Below, piece by piece: positions 1 to 7,362 of a stretch of 53,109 bases of DNA (its first letter is position 1; the number at the start of each line of letters is the position of its first letter). This DNA comes from a virus. The position numbers were made by a program, and so were the translations under genes. The stretch spans positions 1-53,109 of the IMG/VR virus record IMGVR_UViG_3300034190_001473. One strand, 5' to 3'. The notes beneath the pieces are model-generated. The model saw only the letters and a program-made list of their open reading frames with translations. It searched no databases and had not been told where the DNA came from.

Positions 1-11
1 GGAGAAAACAA

Positions 12-452
12 ATGAGTACCATTAAAGAATATCTGCAAGACATGTCTTCACGCGGCGACGCGCAGGCAGATTTTTGTTTGGAGGTTCTCGCGCAGAGCCA
101 GCCTGAGCCTGAGTTTGAACAGGCCGAAGGCTACCACACAACCAAACCATTCACGACAGTGGACTGCGATTGGGGGCCGTGCATTGGTCACACATTCGAC
201 AACGGTTGGGTGATGTATACCTACACCGAAGACCTAGCTCGCGTGTCGTTTCACCACCCAGACGAGCCAACCCCGCTCAAACATTACGAGGTATCCGTGA
301 CTGCCGAGGTCAGTTCAACGATCACGGTGGCTGCGCTCGACGAAGACAGCGCAGACGAACAAGCACACGAACTGTTCGACACAGCCCTTGCAAACGTCAC
401 GCCCAGTTCAGCATCAACCCAAGAAATCAAGGAGATTAAAAATGGCGCTTAA
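12..452 (+). CDS. Hypothetical protein, 146 aa
   Basis: I do not recognise a family. The ATG is preceded at good spacing by GGAG in the first four bases of the window, so the start is well supported. The protein is acidic. Its middle is rich in Trp and Tyr (residues 50-75). The C-terminal half (about 93-130) alternates a beta-like stretch with an Asp/Glu/Ala helix, like small alpha/beta phage proteins that act as accessory factors. It overlaps the next gene by 11 bases and heads a run of tightly packed plus-strand genes, so it is probably co-expressed early. No transmembrane segment is visible. Confidence 0.75.
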   Translation: MSTIKEYLQDMSSRGDAQADFCLEVLAQSQPEPEFEQAEGYHTTKPFTTVDCDWGPCIGHTFDNGWVMYTYTEDLARVSFHHPDEPTPLKHYEVSVTAEVSSTITVAALDEDSADEQAHELFDTALANVTPSSASTQEIKEIKNGA

Positions 453-681
453 CTATTATGTCGAGGTGTTCAAGCACACTTGGGAAGACTGGCGCATCGT
501 CGTGCCATCCGATGTCCAGCCTGAAGACGTAAAGGAATTTATCTACAAGCAGTTGGAGAAATTGCAATACATGGAAACCCCAACGCCGTCATTGGGTGAG
601 AGGACGTATGTGACTGAAGAGACACAGTTCTTAGAGGTTCAACCATACTGCACTGACGTCAAGGAGACTGACAATGGTTAA
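442..681 (+). CDS. Hypothetical protein, 79 aa
   Basis: Small acidic protein of unknown function. The reading frame is open further upstream, but the ATG at 442 has AAGGAG about eight bases before it and starts a normal-looking sequence (MALNYYVEVF), so I use it. It overlaps the end of the preceding gene by 11 bases and the next small gene by 8 bases, which suggests translational coupling in one operon. It has several Tyr/Trp residues and no recognisable motif. It may be an early accessory protein. Confidence 0.7.
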   Translation: MALNYYVEVFKHTWEDWRIVVPSDVQPEDVKEFIYKQLEKLQYMETPTPSLGERTYVTEETQFLEVQPYCTDVKETDNG

Positions 682-847
682 GGGGCTAACCGAGGGAGAA
701 AAGACACGAGCATTTACCGTGATGGTTCACGGCATCTGGAAAGAACGAGAGCTTGGGTTGCTGACACGAGAGCAACTGACTGAGCGTATGCAAGAGGCAA
801 GAGACGCTTGCTTTGAAACAACCAAGGAGACTAACACACATGACTAA
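674..847 (+). CDS. Small hypothetical protein, 57 aa
   Basis: A short gene that is easy to miss. The ATG at 674 follows AAGGAG at 661-666, and the frame stays open to the TAA at 845-847, overlapping the start of the VWA gene at 840. It encodes a charged, probably helical protein beginning MVKGLTEGEKTRAFTVMVHG. The overlap at both ends and the good ribosome binding site argue that it is translated. No family is recognised. Placement next to the VWA protein suggests shared expression, nothing more. Confidence 0.6.
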   Translation: MVKGLTEGEKTRAFTVMVHGIWKERELGLLTREQLTERMQEARDACFETTKETNTHD

Positions 848-2894
848 ATACGTGCAAGAAAACGAGGCGCTTGACCAAGTCGTTATGAGTGGCCACGAAA
901 TGATGGCTGCAACCACGACAGCGGTGCGTGCCATAAGCAATGACTACGAGACGGGCGTAGTCTTCCAAGGCAAGGGTGCTTTTACAGACGGCAAAGACGT
1001 ATCGCTGCCCGTCATCCCCATGAACGCCCCCGTTACCAAGCGAGATGCGCTAGTCGTCGGCGGCTATGCCAATCACGAGGGGCTGCACAAATTGCTGACA
1101 GACTTCTCTGGCTTGCGTAAGAAGATGGAGAAGTGGGCGCAAGAAGGCAGGGCTTTGACCAAGCAGCTCGCCAACGGCATGGAAGACGGGCGCATAGAAC
1201 ACGGTGGTACTGTGCTTTACGGCGGCTTGTCTGGTGCAATCGACAAGACAGCACGCGACGTCAATCGCAAGTTCATTGACGAAGTCTACCCGCAAGACCC
1301 CACTATCGTCGAAGACTTTGGCAAGATTGGCCCAGTCGCAATTACTTGGGAGAGCCGCAAGCGTATTGGCTACCCCGATCCCAGCAACGAAGAGGCATTG
1401 AAGCTGTTGCCGCCCGACATTCGCCGCAAGGTTAAGAAGATTGTTGACAGACTTATGAAGGTTCCTCACGGCGTCACAGGTCTGGGCAAGATTGATCGTC
1501 GCAAGGCATTGGCTGGCAGTCGCAAGGTTGCGGAGATGGCAGAAAAGATAGCCGACGAGTACATGAAGAAGATGCAAGAAGAAGAGGAACAGAAACAACA
1601 GCAACGTAAACAGGGCCAAGGTCAGGGTGGTGCTGAGACAGGGCAATCGCAAGGCGAGGACAAGACAGCCAACCCGGATCAACCCGGCGAGATGGGTAAT
1701 CCGGGTGACAACCAAACGACTAAGCCGAACGAAGAGGCTAAGCCGAACGAAGAGAACGGCCAAGGACGAGACGAAGAGAAGGGCGAAGGTGGGACAGGCG
1801 AACAGGCAGGAGGTTGGGGAGCGACAGGTCTTGAGGAAGAACGTCAAACTTTGCGAGAGCCGATACCTCACGACCCAAGTCTTCAAGATGCTGTGAAGCG
1901 AACCATTGGCAAGATCACCGCACAAACGGATCAACCATATACTGTCATGCTGCCTGATCGTGACAAGTTCTATCCACGACGTGCGCTCAGCGAAAGCCCT
2001 GAGATTAAGAAGGATGGTAAGTCGTGGTATGCTGAGCAGAAGAAGTCGATTAGCTCAGAGATAGGCACGACACGACGTAAGATGGAGCGTCTGCTTACGG
2101 CTATGGCTCGGACTGATGTTCATAACAACAAAAGGAGTGGTAAGCTGGACGTTCGTGGCAACGTCAGCAAGATCGTCAACCTAAAGACCAACGTCTTCAA
2201 GAAGAAAATGGAAGAGGCCAACGTCAATTCTGCACTGTCGTTGTTGATAGACTTGAGCGGTAGCATGAGTGGCGAGAAGATACGGCTTGCCAGTCAAGCA
2301 ACGCTTGCGATTGCCGAGGCGTTGGACGTTGTTGGCGTGCCATTTGAGGTGCTGGGTCATCACACGATTGCTAACTTGCGTGGGCTAATGAAGAGGGAAA
2401 AGCTGACGGAGGTTGTTTATGGGATGTATGGTCGTCGCTGCTCTATCATCATGAAGCAGTTCAAAGACTTCGATGATCCGCTTAGTCTTTGTCGTCCGAC
2501 GTTGGGTTCTATTCAGCATAGCGTATCGGGCAGCAACGCTGACGGCGATGCAATCATCTGGGCAGCGAGGCGTTTGCTTGAGCGACAAGAAGAGAAAAAG
2601 TTTCTGTTCGTTCTCAGCGACGGCAAGCCAGCGTACTACTCTGATACGCGAGACGAAGACCAGTACACTCGTGATGCGATTGAGTGGGTCAGGTTTCATG
2701 GCGTGAAGGTGTTTGGCTTGGGTATCAAGAGCAATTATGTGTCCAAATATTATCCTGATTACGTCACATGCTGGGACATGGAGCGGTTCGCCAAAGTGTA
2801 CGTCGACCAGATTGTCAAGCTACTGATGAGCAACGCGCTACCTGACCAGTCTAGTCTTATGAAGACTACGGCACGACGTGGCAAGGCCATATGA
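840..2894 (+). CDS. VWA-domain protein, CobT-like, with HExxH motif
   Basis: 684 aa from the ATG at 840, which has AAGGAG at 824-829. The C-terminal third is a von Willebrand A domain with a MIDAS motif DLSGS at about 471-475 and a later SDGKP segment. It resembles the VWA domain of cobaltochelatase subunit CobT, which works with a MoxR-type AAA+ ATPase (CobS). About residues 240-335 form a low-complexity Gln/Glu/Gly/Lys linker with an 18-bp tandem DNA repeat (KPNEEA). The N-terminal part has HEGLH at 79-83 and MEDGRIE near 115-121, a pattern like a zinc metallopeptidase site with a downstream Glu ligand; phage CobT-like proteins often carry a comparable HExxH. Cobalamin synthesis is unlikely, since no other such gene is present. 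A remodelling or protease role is inference. Confidence 0.85.
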   Translation: MTKYVQENEALDQVVMSGHEMMAATTTAVRAISNDYETGVVFQGKGAFTDGKDVSLPVIPMNAPVTKRDALVVGGYANHEGLHKLLTDFSGLRKKMEKWAQEGRALTKQLANGMEDGRIEHGGTVLYGGLSGAIDKTARDVNRKFIDEVYPQDPTIVEDFGKIGPVAITWESRKRIGYPDPSNEEALKLLPPDIRRKVKKIVDRLMKVPHGVTGLGKIDRRKALAGSRKVAEMAEKIADEYMKKMQEEEEQKQQQRKQGQGQGGAETGQSQGEDKTANPDQPGEMGNPGDNQTTKPNEEAKPNEENGQGRDEEKGEGGTGEQAGGWGATGLEEERQTLREPIPHDPSLQDAVKRTIGKITAQTDQPYTVMLPDRDKFYPRRALSESPEIKKDGKSWYAEQKKSISSEIGTTRRKMERLLTAMARTDVHNNKRSGKLDVRGNVSKIVNLKTNVFKKKMEEANVNSALSLLIDLSGSMSGEKIRLASQATLAIAEALDVVGVPFEVLGHHTIANLRGLMKREKLTEVVYGMYGRRCSIIMKQFKDFDDPLSLCRPTLGSIQHSVSGSNADGDAIIWAARRLLERQEEKKFLFVLSDGKPAYYSDTRDEDQYTRDAIEWVRFHGVKVFGLGIKSNYVSKYYPDYVTCWDMERFAKVYVDQIVKLLMSNALPDQSSLMKTTARRGKAI

Positions 2895-3049
2895 AGCGAG
2901 CCAGAATACCAGCAGTATGGTTCACTTGGTCGAGCGGTTCACATCGGCTGGCTTACTACGTGAAAGTCTACTGGACGTGTAGGGAAAGGGGGATAAGAAA
3001 AAATGACAAGGCAAAAGTTGTTGAGGTTATGTTAGAGCTTGCACCTTGA
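2891..3049 (+). CDS. Small basic hypothetical protein, 52 aa
   Basis: Short gene whose ATG overlaps the TGA stop of the VWA gene (ATGA), a typical coupled arrangement. It encodes a basic, Trp/Tyr-containing protein starting MKRARIPAVWFTWSSGSHRL and ends at TGA 3047-3049. No family is recognised. Support is the coupled start and normal composition only; it could be a chance frame. Confidence 0.45.
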   Translation: MKRARIPAVWFTWSSGSHRLAYYVKVYWTCRERGIRKNDKAKVVEVMLELAP

Positions 3050-3107
3050 ACATATCCGTGACACATTCGTAACATTAACATTAACATAATAGCGAAGGAA
3101 TTTTTAT
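3050..3107 (+). promoter_or_regulatory. Possible promoter/operator before the 3108 gene
   Basis: This short gap is AT-rich, with a tandem ATTAAC repeat followed by ATAAT (about 3073-3090). It contains GTGACACA at 3058-3065, matching sites in the other two control regions of the window (6008-6071 and 11159-11177). An internal promoter under the same repressor is plausible. No clear -35/-10 pair was found. Confidence 0.3.
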
Positions 3108-3398
3108 ATGGAAGCTCACACGGCAGATAGAGTTGTTGGGTCTGCTTGCTGCGGCGCGCCGTGGCAAAACGGGCCAGTCGGCCCCACCGAAATCGCAGAG
3201 GCTCTTGTTAGTCTGTGCGTTAAGTGTAGCAATGCACACGCTGACTTAGAGATTTGCGTGCATCTTACAGACGGCACGCAGATCAAAGACATAACCGATG
3301 CAAGAAAAAGGGGTGCAACCACAGAGATACGCACAGTCAGCACCGTTTACCATGTCGTCACGACCGACATTTACAGGCTGATCCACAACATAATTTAG
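3108..3398 (+). CDS. Hypothetical protein with Cys residues, 96 aa
   Basis: Unrecognised. The ATG has AAGGAA about ten bases upstream, after a short AT-rich gap that breaks the otherwise tight operon. The protein has cysteines at about 14-15, 38 and 41 (CCGAP near the N-terminus, CVKCSN in the middle). They could make a small metal-binding knuckle, but the spacing is not diagnostic. The C-terminal part is beta-strand-like. It lies in the early plus-strand block. Confidence 0.65.
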   Translation: MEAHTADRVVGSACCGAPWQNGPVGPTEIAEALVSLCVKCSNAHADLEICVHLTDGTQIKDITDARKRGATTEIRTVSTVYHVVTTDIYRLIHNII

Positions 3399-3411
3399 GA
3401 GACCTACACAC

Positions 3412-3882
3412 ATGGGTATCGCAGAAAAAATCACGACAAATACACTACAAGAACTAGGCGTTATTAAAGAGCAGAAGCCGGAGCCTAGCAGTATAGCAAC
3501 AGACTTGGAAGTTTCTTCGGGCGAGTTGTGGGCCAAGTACGACGGCTCACGAACCAAGTCGACAACGTATCGGCCACGCACACAACGTCACGGTAGTCCA
3601 AGGGGCTGGACGAAAGATGACGTGCTGGCTGAGCTTGACGAAATTAGAACAAACAATATCGACATGAGCATGGAACAACAGGCCGTGCTCACACGTAAGA
3701 ACTTTAAGGAGTGCGTCGAACTTATCACGACAGACTTACTGAATGGTGTGGAGCAAGGCGGCTTCGTTGTGAACGGTGGTGATAGCATCATCATCTTACA
3801 GCAACGAATTGCCGCATGGCTAGTCGAGCATACACGCCAGTATGACGGCAAAGACTACCGCATTGTGGTCGTGGAGGGGTGA
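3412..3882 (+). CDS. Hypothetical protein, 156 aa
   Basis: Unrecognised soluble protein. The ATG at 3412 has TAGGAG about ten bases upstream. Residues 1-70 look disordered, rich in Thr, Ser and Arg. The C-terminal half (about 75-156) is predicted helical with a strand-like end (YRIVVVEG). The stop TGA shares a base with the ATG of the next gene (TGATG), implying coupled translation. No motif points to a function. Confidence 0.65.
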   Translation: MGIAEKITTNTLQELGVIKEQKPEPSSIATDLEVSSGELWAKYDGSRTKSTTYRPRTQRHGSPRGWTKDDVLAELDEIRTNNIDMSMEQQAVLTRKNFKECVELITTDLLNGVEQGGFVVNGGDSIIILQQRIAAWLVEHTRQYDGKDYRIVVVEG

Positions 3883-4163
3883 TGCAGAAATTGCGAGTAG
3901 ACGTGGACAAGGGTGAAGCTGCCATTGTCATCAGGAAAGACGCTTCGATTGAGACGTATATGAAGCTCAACGAAGTCGTTGGCGAGCCGTCGCTACTCGC
4001 GCTTGGTATAAGCTGGTCGTGTGAGAACGAGGATTGGAAACTCAGGCTCATGCGGAAGGCGAGAGTAAAGTTGTTGGGGATTATGGGGGCTGCTGACACC
4101 AGCAAAAGCCAGCGCCAGCAACACACACATGATGACGGTCACGACACCGTCATTGAGAACTAA
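3882..4163 (+). CDS. Hypothetical protein, 93 aa
   Basis: Start chosen at ATG 3882, which overlaps the preceding stop; a GTG one codon upstream is also possible. GTGGAGGGG just upstream serves as ribosome binding site. The protein alternates strands and helices and ends in a His-rich, probably flexible tail (QQQHTHDDGHD). No family is recognised. It is followed by about 100 bases in which I see no gene, before the HTH regulator. Confidence 0.6.
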   Translation: MQKLRVDVDKGEAAIVIRKDASIETYMKLNEVVGEPSLLALGISWSCENEDWKLRLMRKARVKLLGIMGAADTSKSQRQQHTHDDGHDTVIEN

Positions 4164-4281
4164 TAGGAGTAAAGACTAACAGAGGCAAGACAAGAACAGG
4201 CATCAGAACCAAAGCCACTGAGATACGACTAATGAATAGCACTAGAATACTAGCGACCAACTTATGAAAGGAAGGTCACAA

Positions 4282-4719
4282 ATGAATGACGATACACAGC
4301 GACGACTTGCGGCGATTGAAGCACAGTTAGATTTGATTATGCGGTCCTTGCTTGGCTCCACACCCACGGCCCCCCCGACAGAGCCAATCTCTGTTGCTAC
4401 GGCAAGTCGAGAGACAGAACTAATGGCGTATTCGCCTAAGCAAATTGCTGCGATCCAACTTGTTAGAGCTGGGATGCAAACAGAGGCTATGGCGAAAGCG
4501 CTAGACTGCACGGAAAGCACGATCAAGGTACATGTACGAGGATACATGAGACGATCTGATACGAATAGTCGACACAAGGCGGCTATCCATTACGAAAACT
4601 TGGTACAAGGCATGACACCAGAGCGTCACAAGAAATTGACCGACGTCGAGATGGACTGGGCCGAGAACCCAGACTTGTATCCTGACACAACTAAAATGCT
4701 ACATCAAAAAGTGAGGTGA
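4282..4719 (+). CDS. LuxR/GerE-type HTH DNA-binding protein, 145 aa
   Basis: Likely transcriptional regulator. Residues about 50-90 read YSPKQIAAIQLVRAGMQ then AMAKALDCTESTIKVHV, the four-helix LuxR/GerE-type HTH in which the helix beginning TESTIKVHV would contact DNA. The N-terminal part begins like a short coiled coil (RRLAAIEAQLDLIMRSLL). Start chosen at 4282 because AGGAAGG lies 5-12 bases before it; an in-frame ATG at 4264 has no comparable site. There is no receiver or autoinducer domain. Its stop (4717-4719) lies two bases before the integrase ATG, so the two are co-translated. It could regulate integration or act as an excisionase-like accessory, which is inference. Confidence 0.75.
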   Translation: MNDDTQRRLAAIEAQLDLIMRSLLGSTPTAPPTEPISVATASRETELMAYSPKQIAAIQLVRAGMQTEAMAKALDCTESTIKVHVRGYMRRSDTNSRHKAAIHYENLVQGMTPERHKKLTDVEMDWAENPDLYPDTTKMLHQKVR

Positions 4720-4721
4720 TA

Positions 4722-5789
4722 ATGCTGAAACTCAAGAAACAATCAGGTTACTGGCACGTCGTCGGTACATATCTAGGAGAGAGGGTCCGTCGCACAACGG
4801 GCCTTCGGGCCGTTAACAGTATGAAAGCGATGGCCGAGGCGGTACGAATAAAGACAGAGAAAGAGATAGTCGACGGCCAGTTCGGGCCGAAGGTTACGCA
4901 CGAGACGTTTAGGGATGCGGTCTTGCGCTACAAGGAATGGCAAATCTTGCAAAACAAACGTAACAAAGAGCAAGAGAAAATCCTTGAGAACTTTTGTGAT
5001 GATTGGGGCGACGTGCTATTGAGAGACATCACGACTGATGCGATCATGGTTTGGTCGACGACTAAGTGGACAAAACATAAGCCGGGTACTGTGCGGCGTT
5101 ACCTCAACGACATGAGTAGCGTGCTGAACCATGCGGCGAATAGGTTGGACAACTGGAACGCTCCAAAGGTTTCCAAGCCAGCCGCCAATGACGAACGCGA
5201 CGTACATTTTGAGCGCGACGAAGCCAACAGCTTCCTTGACTGGGCCAAGAGTGAGTGCGTTCATTACCACCCACACTTCCTGACGCTAATCTCGACGGGC
5301 GTTAGGCTTGGTGAGTTGCTGGCGTTGCGTCGGCCACACTTCGGCAAGTCTAACGACGGTGTGTTGAAGGTACGTCGTCGTCTCAAGAAAACTGGCAAGA
5401 CAAAGACGCGAGACATCCCGCTGACGAGGCCAATGCTTGAGCTGGCTCAGACGTTTGCCAGCAAGAGCGCACACGAGCCGTTGTATGTAGCACAGAGGGG
5501 CAACCCGTTCAGTTCGGCTGGGGCTGCAAGCACTGCGTTGAACGAGGCGTTGGGTGAGGGGCTGAAGGCGATTGGTCTGCCGTTCGATGGCGAGGATAGC
5601 ATGAGAGTGCATGATTTGAGGCACACGTTTGCTTATCTGGTAGCCAAGGGGGACGGTAAGCATGGCGCTGACCTTGGCGATCTGCAATACTTGATGGGCC
5701 ATGAAGACATAAAGCAGACAATGCGCTATCGGGGATTTATTCAAAGCAGAGCAAAGGGTTACGTGAGTTGTATGTTGGATGTGTCCTAG
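4722..5789 (+). CDS. int: Tyrosine recombinase (phage integrase), 355 aa
   Basis: Site-specific recombinase that would integrate the phage into the host chromosome. Residues about 60-150 are a SAM-like core-binding region, followed by the catalytic domain. The active-site set is visible: R195 in GVRLGELLAL, H297-x-x-R300 in HDLRHTFA, H327 in LMGHEDIKQ and nucleophile Y336 in TMRYRGF. The length is normal for the family and the gene is intact. ATG 4722 is used; a GTG two codons upstream is an alternative. It is downstream of the HTH gene and immediately followed by a 306-bp region of repeats that probably holds attP. An intact integrase makes the phage temperate by family knowledge. Confidence 0.95.
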   Translation: MLKLKKQSGYWHVVGTYLGERVRRTTGLRAVNSMKAMAEAVRIKTEKEIVDGQFGPKVTHETFRDAVLRYKEWQILQNKRNKEQEKILENFCDDWGDVLLRDITTDAIMVWSTTKWTKHKPGTVRRYLNDMSSVLNHAANRLDNWNAPKVSKPAANDERDVHFERDEANSFLDWAKSECVHYHPHFLTLISTGVRLGELLALRRPHFGKSNDGVLKVRRRLKKTGKTKTRDIPLTRPMLELAQTFASKSAHEPLYVAQRGNPFSSAGAASTALNEALGEGLKAIGLPFDGEDSMRVHDLRHTFAYLVAKGDGKHGADLGDLQYLMGHEDIKQTMRYRGFIQSRAKGYVSCMLDVS

Positions 5790-6095
5790 ATATGTCGGCA
5801 GACTTCTGACAAACGTAAGAGAAATTAATTCATAAGCCGTTGATTTTAAGCATTTGTTTTTTTGTAATGAACTCCTTTAATAGGGGAAATATTACATAAC
5901 TCAGGTGCATTTCAGCAGGGTAAGTCTTTAAAAACAAGGGCTTACCCAGACAAACCAATACTCCTAGACATGTCTTGGACATAGCTTATCTAGGATATAT
6001 CCTGATATTTGACACAATTAAGTTGTGACAGATGCTTGACACCACATATCCTACGTGCCATATGTGTCACATAATAATTAACTGATGAGGATAAG
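5790..6095. promoter_or_regulatory. Control region after integrase: operators, candidate attP
   Basis: 306 bp without a gene. Seen here: near-identical repeats TCCTAGATATGTC (5784-5796, overlapping the int stop) and TCCTAGACATGTC (5962-5974); the same TCCTAGA core inverted at 5989-5995; perfect palindromes AGACATGTCT (5966-5975) and AGGATATATCCT (5992-6003); an inverted pair GGGTAAG/CTTACCC around 5920-5947; and TTGACACAA, TTGTGACA, TTGACACC and TGTGTCACA between 6009 and 6071. TTGACA at 6036-6041 is a candidate -35 box, 17 bp before CATATG at 6059-6064, a weak -10. The place next to int and the AT-rich sequence fit attP plus a repressor-controlled promoter for the gene at 6096; both readings are inference. 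Confidence 0.55.
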
Positions 6096-6533
6096 ATGTC
6101 TAATACAACTACTACTCGCAAGCAGCGTGTTGATTTAAACGCCGAGCAACGTGCGCAAGTTGTTACGCAATACTTTCAAGAGGGCGTCGGAAGTGGTGCG
6201 CTTGCGGAATTTTACGATGTGTGTGAGGCCACCATTCATGCGATCACCAAGCCTCGTCGCTTGGAGCTGAAGAAAGCACAGCACTTGCAAGAGGCTATGA
6301 AGCTGCGCAAAGCGATTAGCAAAGCCAAGCCAAAGGCGGGTGGCATTGTTCGGTCCAAGAAAAATCTGGTGAAAGAAGATCATCCTGACCAGAACTTGTC
6401 GGTGAGCTGGATGTCCAGCGAGAGCGACGCTTTCATCACGGGCATGTCCATTGCTTACGGGTTATCTCGTGCGCAAGTGGTGGATAAGTTGATCGACATC
6501 GCCAAGGCTTCCAATGCCACGAAGCAAAACTGA
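6096..6533 (+). CDS. HTH-containing DNA-binding protein, 145 aa
   Basis: Likely regulator. Residues about 15-50 form an HTH of the resolvase/transposase-like type (AQVVTQYFQEG, then GALAEFYDVCEATIHAI). A very basic segment follows (KAISKAKPKAGGIVRSKK). The C-terminal part (about 100-140) is a separate compact helical module (SDAFITGMSIAYGLSRAQVV). The start has GATGAGGATAAG before it. It lies downstream of the operator-rich region and overlaps the next regulator by 20 bases, so the two are probably an immunity or early-control pair. Which is the repressor cannot be told from sequence. Confidence 0.7.
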   Translation: MSNTTTTRKQRVDLNAEQRAQVVTQYFQEGVGSGALAEFYDVCEATIHAITKPRRLELKKAQHLQEAMKLRKAISKAKPKAGGIVRSKKNLVKEDHPDQNLSVSWMSSESDAFITGMSIAYGLSRAQVVDKLIDIAKASNATKQN

Positions 6534-6777
6534 TCCAGACGCATTACGAGTTGCGCCGATTGTGCGCAACTTTTTTGAAATCGTTCACGCCAGCGACAGA
6601 AGCTACCAAGTTATAGCTGACGATGCTGGTGTGAGCCGCGAAACCATTGTGCGTTGGCAGACGTCTGCCAGCCCTAGTCTTGTGACGTTTATCGCAGCGG
6701 TAAATGCTATGGGATACGATGTTTTTTTAAGACCGACTACCCCAGCCAGCGGTGGGGCTAATAACACTGGCAGTTAG
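6514..6777 (+). CDS. XRE/Cro-like HTH regulator, 87 aa
   Basis: Residues about 20-65 match a Cro/CI-type helix-turn-helix: YQVIADDAGVSRETIVRWQT has the usual Ala in the second helix and a recognition helix beginning SRETIVRW, and NAMGYDVFLRP resembles the end of many small phage and antitoxin XRE domains. There is no LexA-like peptidase domain, so RecA-driven self-cleavage is not expected. It overlaps the preceding HTH gene by 20 bases. It is probably a lysogeny or early-gene regulator; an orphan antitoxin-like origin cannot be excluded. Confidence 0.75.
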   Translation: MPRSKTDPDALRVAPIVRNFFEIVHASDRSYQVIADDAGVSRETIVRWQTSASPSLVTFIAAVNAMGYDVFLRPTTPASGGANNTGS

Positions 6778-6820
6778 TGCGACGTACCTTTCATACCCGC
6801 TCGTGGGGTCGGCTTGCCGG

Positions 6821-7111
6821 TCACTCGTACACCTTGCGAGTGGTACACTCCGCGTCGTGAACTAACGTGAGCCGAGTATCCGTCTTGATAGAGGCGCGGC
6901 TCGTAGAAGAAGGGGGTTGCTGTAAAGGCTTCCCCCTTTTTGCTTTCTCCCAGATATGCTCTGCCTCGGCTGCTTCAAAATCGTCGAGAGCTTCAAGCAA
7001 AATCTCGACGTAATCTTTTAAATCCTGTATTTCTTCAAGGGATGTTTTCAAATTTTCCTGCAATTTTTTTTCACGACTTAACATGTCTTCAAATATTTGA
7101 CGTGTAATCAC
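6821..7111 (-). CDS. Coiled-coil hypothetical protein, 96 aa
   Basis: Unrecognised. Residues 5-60 form a strongly charged heptad-like helix (MLSREKKLQENLKTSLEEIQ and a second acidic helix), so the protein is probably an oligomer or binds a partner. The C-terminal 35 residues look disordered (Pro, Ser, Thr). The start overlaps the preceding gene by 4 bases (ATGA). Its 3' part is converging on the plus-strand regulator genes and contains a plus-strand terminator-like hairpin. Confidence 0.65.
   Translation of the reverse strand: MITRQIFEDMLSREKKLQENLKTSLEEIQDLKDYVEILLEALDDFEAAEAEHIWEKAKRGKPLQQPPSSTSRASIKTDTRLTLVHDAECTTRKVYE
6910..6941 (+). terminator. Terminator-like hairpin for plus-strand transcripts
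   Basis: AAGGGGG (6910-6916) pairs with CCCCCTT (6932-6938), followed by a T-run to 6941. It lies 130 bases beyond the last plus-strand regulator and inside the opposite-strand coding sequence, a usual place for a terminator between converging genes. The 15-base loop makes it weaker than the best ones in the window. Confidence 0.5.
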
Positions 7112-7362
7112 TGGGATGTTTCCCCTCTCAACTCAGACAAAGACACACCCTCACCCAGCATTGCGGCCTCGGCCAGCATGTCGGCAAGACACATAGCGCC
7201 TTCGTGAGTAAGATAAAAATTTCCAGAGCCAATCGTTAGCACCATTTTCCCTGATTGAGACAGGGAAATGTAGGGCGAGACGCAACGCGCCTCGGTCCCT
7301 GTTATTTCCGCGACTTGCACTGACCCTGATGCTGCGACAGTGCAAGCTACTGCGTGGGCCAA
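7108..7362 (-). CDS. Hypothetical protein, 84 aa
   Basis: Unrecognised. The frame starts with TTG at 7362, one base after the stop of a tiny upstream reading frame, so the start codon is uncertain; the next in-frame ATG would begin at MVLTIGSG. The middle is strand-like (SGKMVLTIGSGNFYLT) and is followed by an Ala-rich helix (AMCLADMLAEAAML). The gene overlaps the next by 4 bases. It is one of several small minus-strand genes downstream of the primase. Confidence 0.55.
   Translation of the reverse strand: MAHAVACTVAASGSVQVAEITGTEARCVSPYISLSQSGKMVLTIGSGNFYLTHEGAMCLADMLAEAAMLGEGVSLSELRGETSQ

Noticed and set aside
1050-1934. 294-codon minus-strand frame opposite the VWA gene
   Set aside because: Leu/Ser/Phe-rich translation that arises from the repeated Lys/Glu/Gln codons of the VWA gene; no supporting features.
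840-2894. Reading the CobT-like gene as cobalamin biosynthesis
   Set aside because: Only the VWA module is shared, no other B12 genes are present and a peptidase-like N-terminus points elsewhere.
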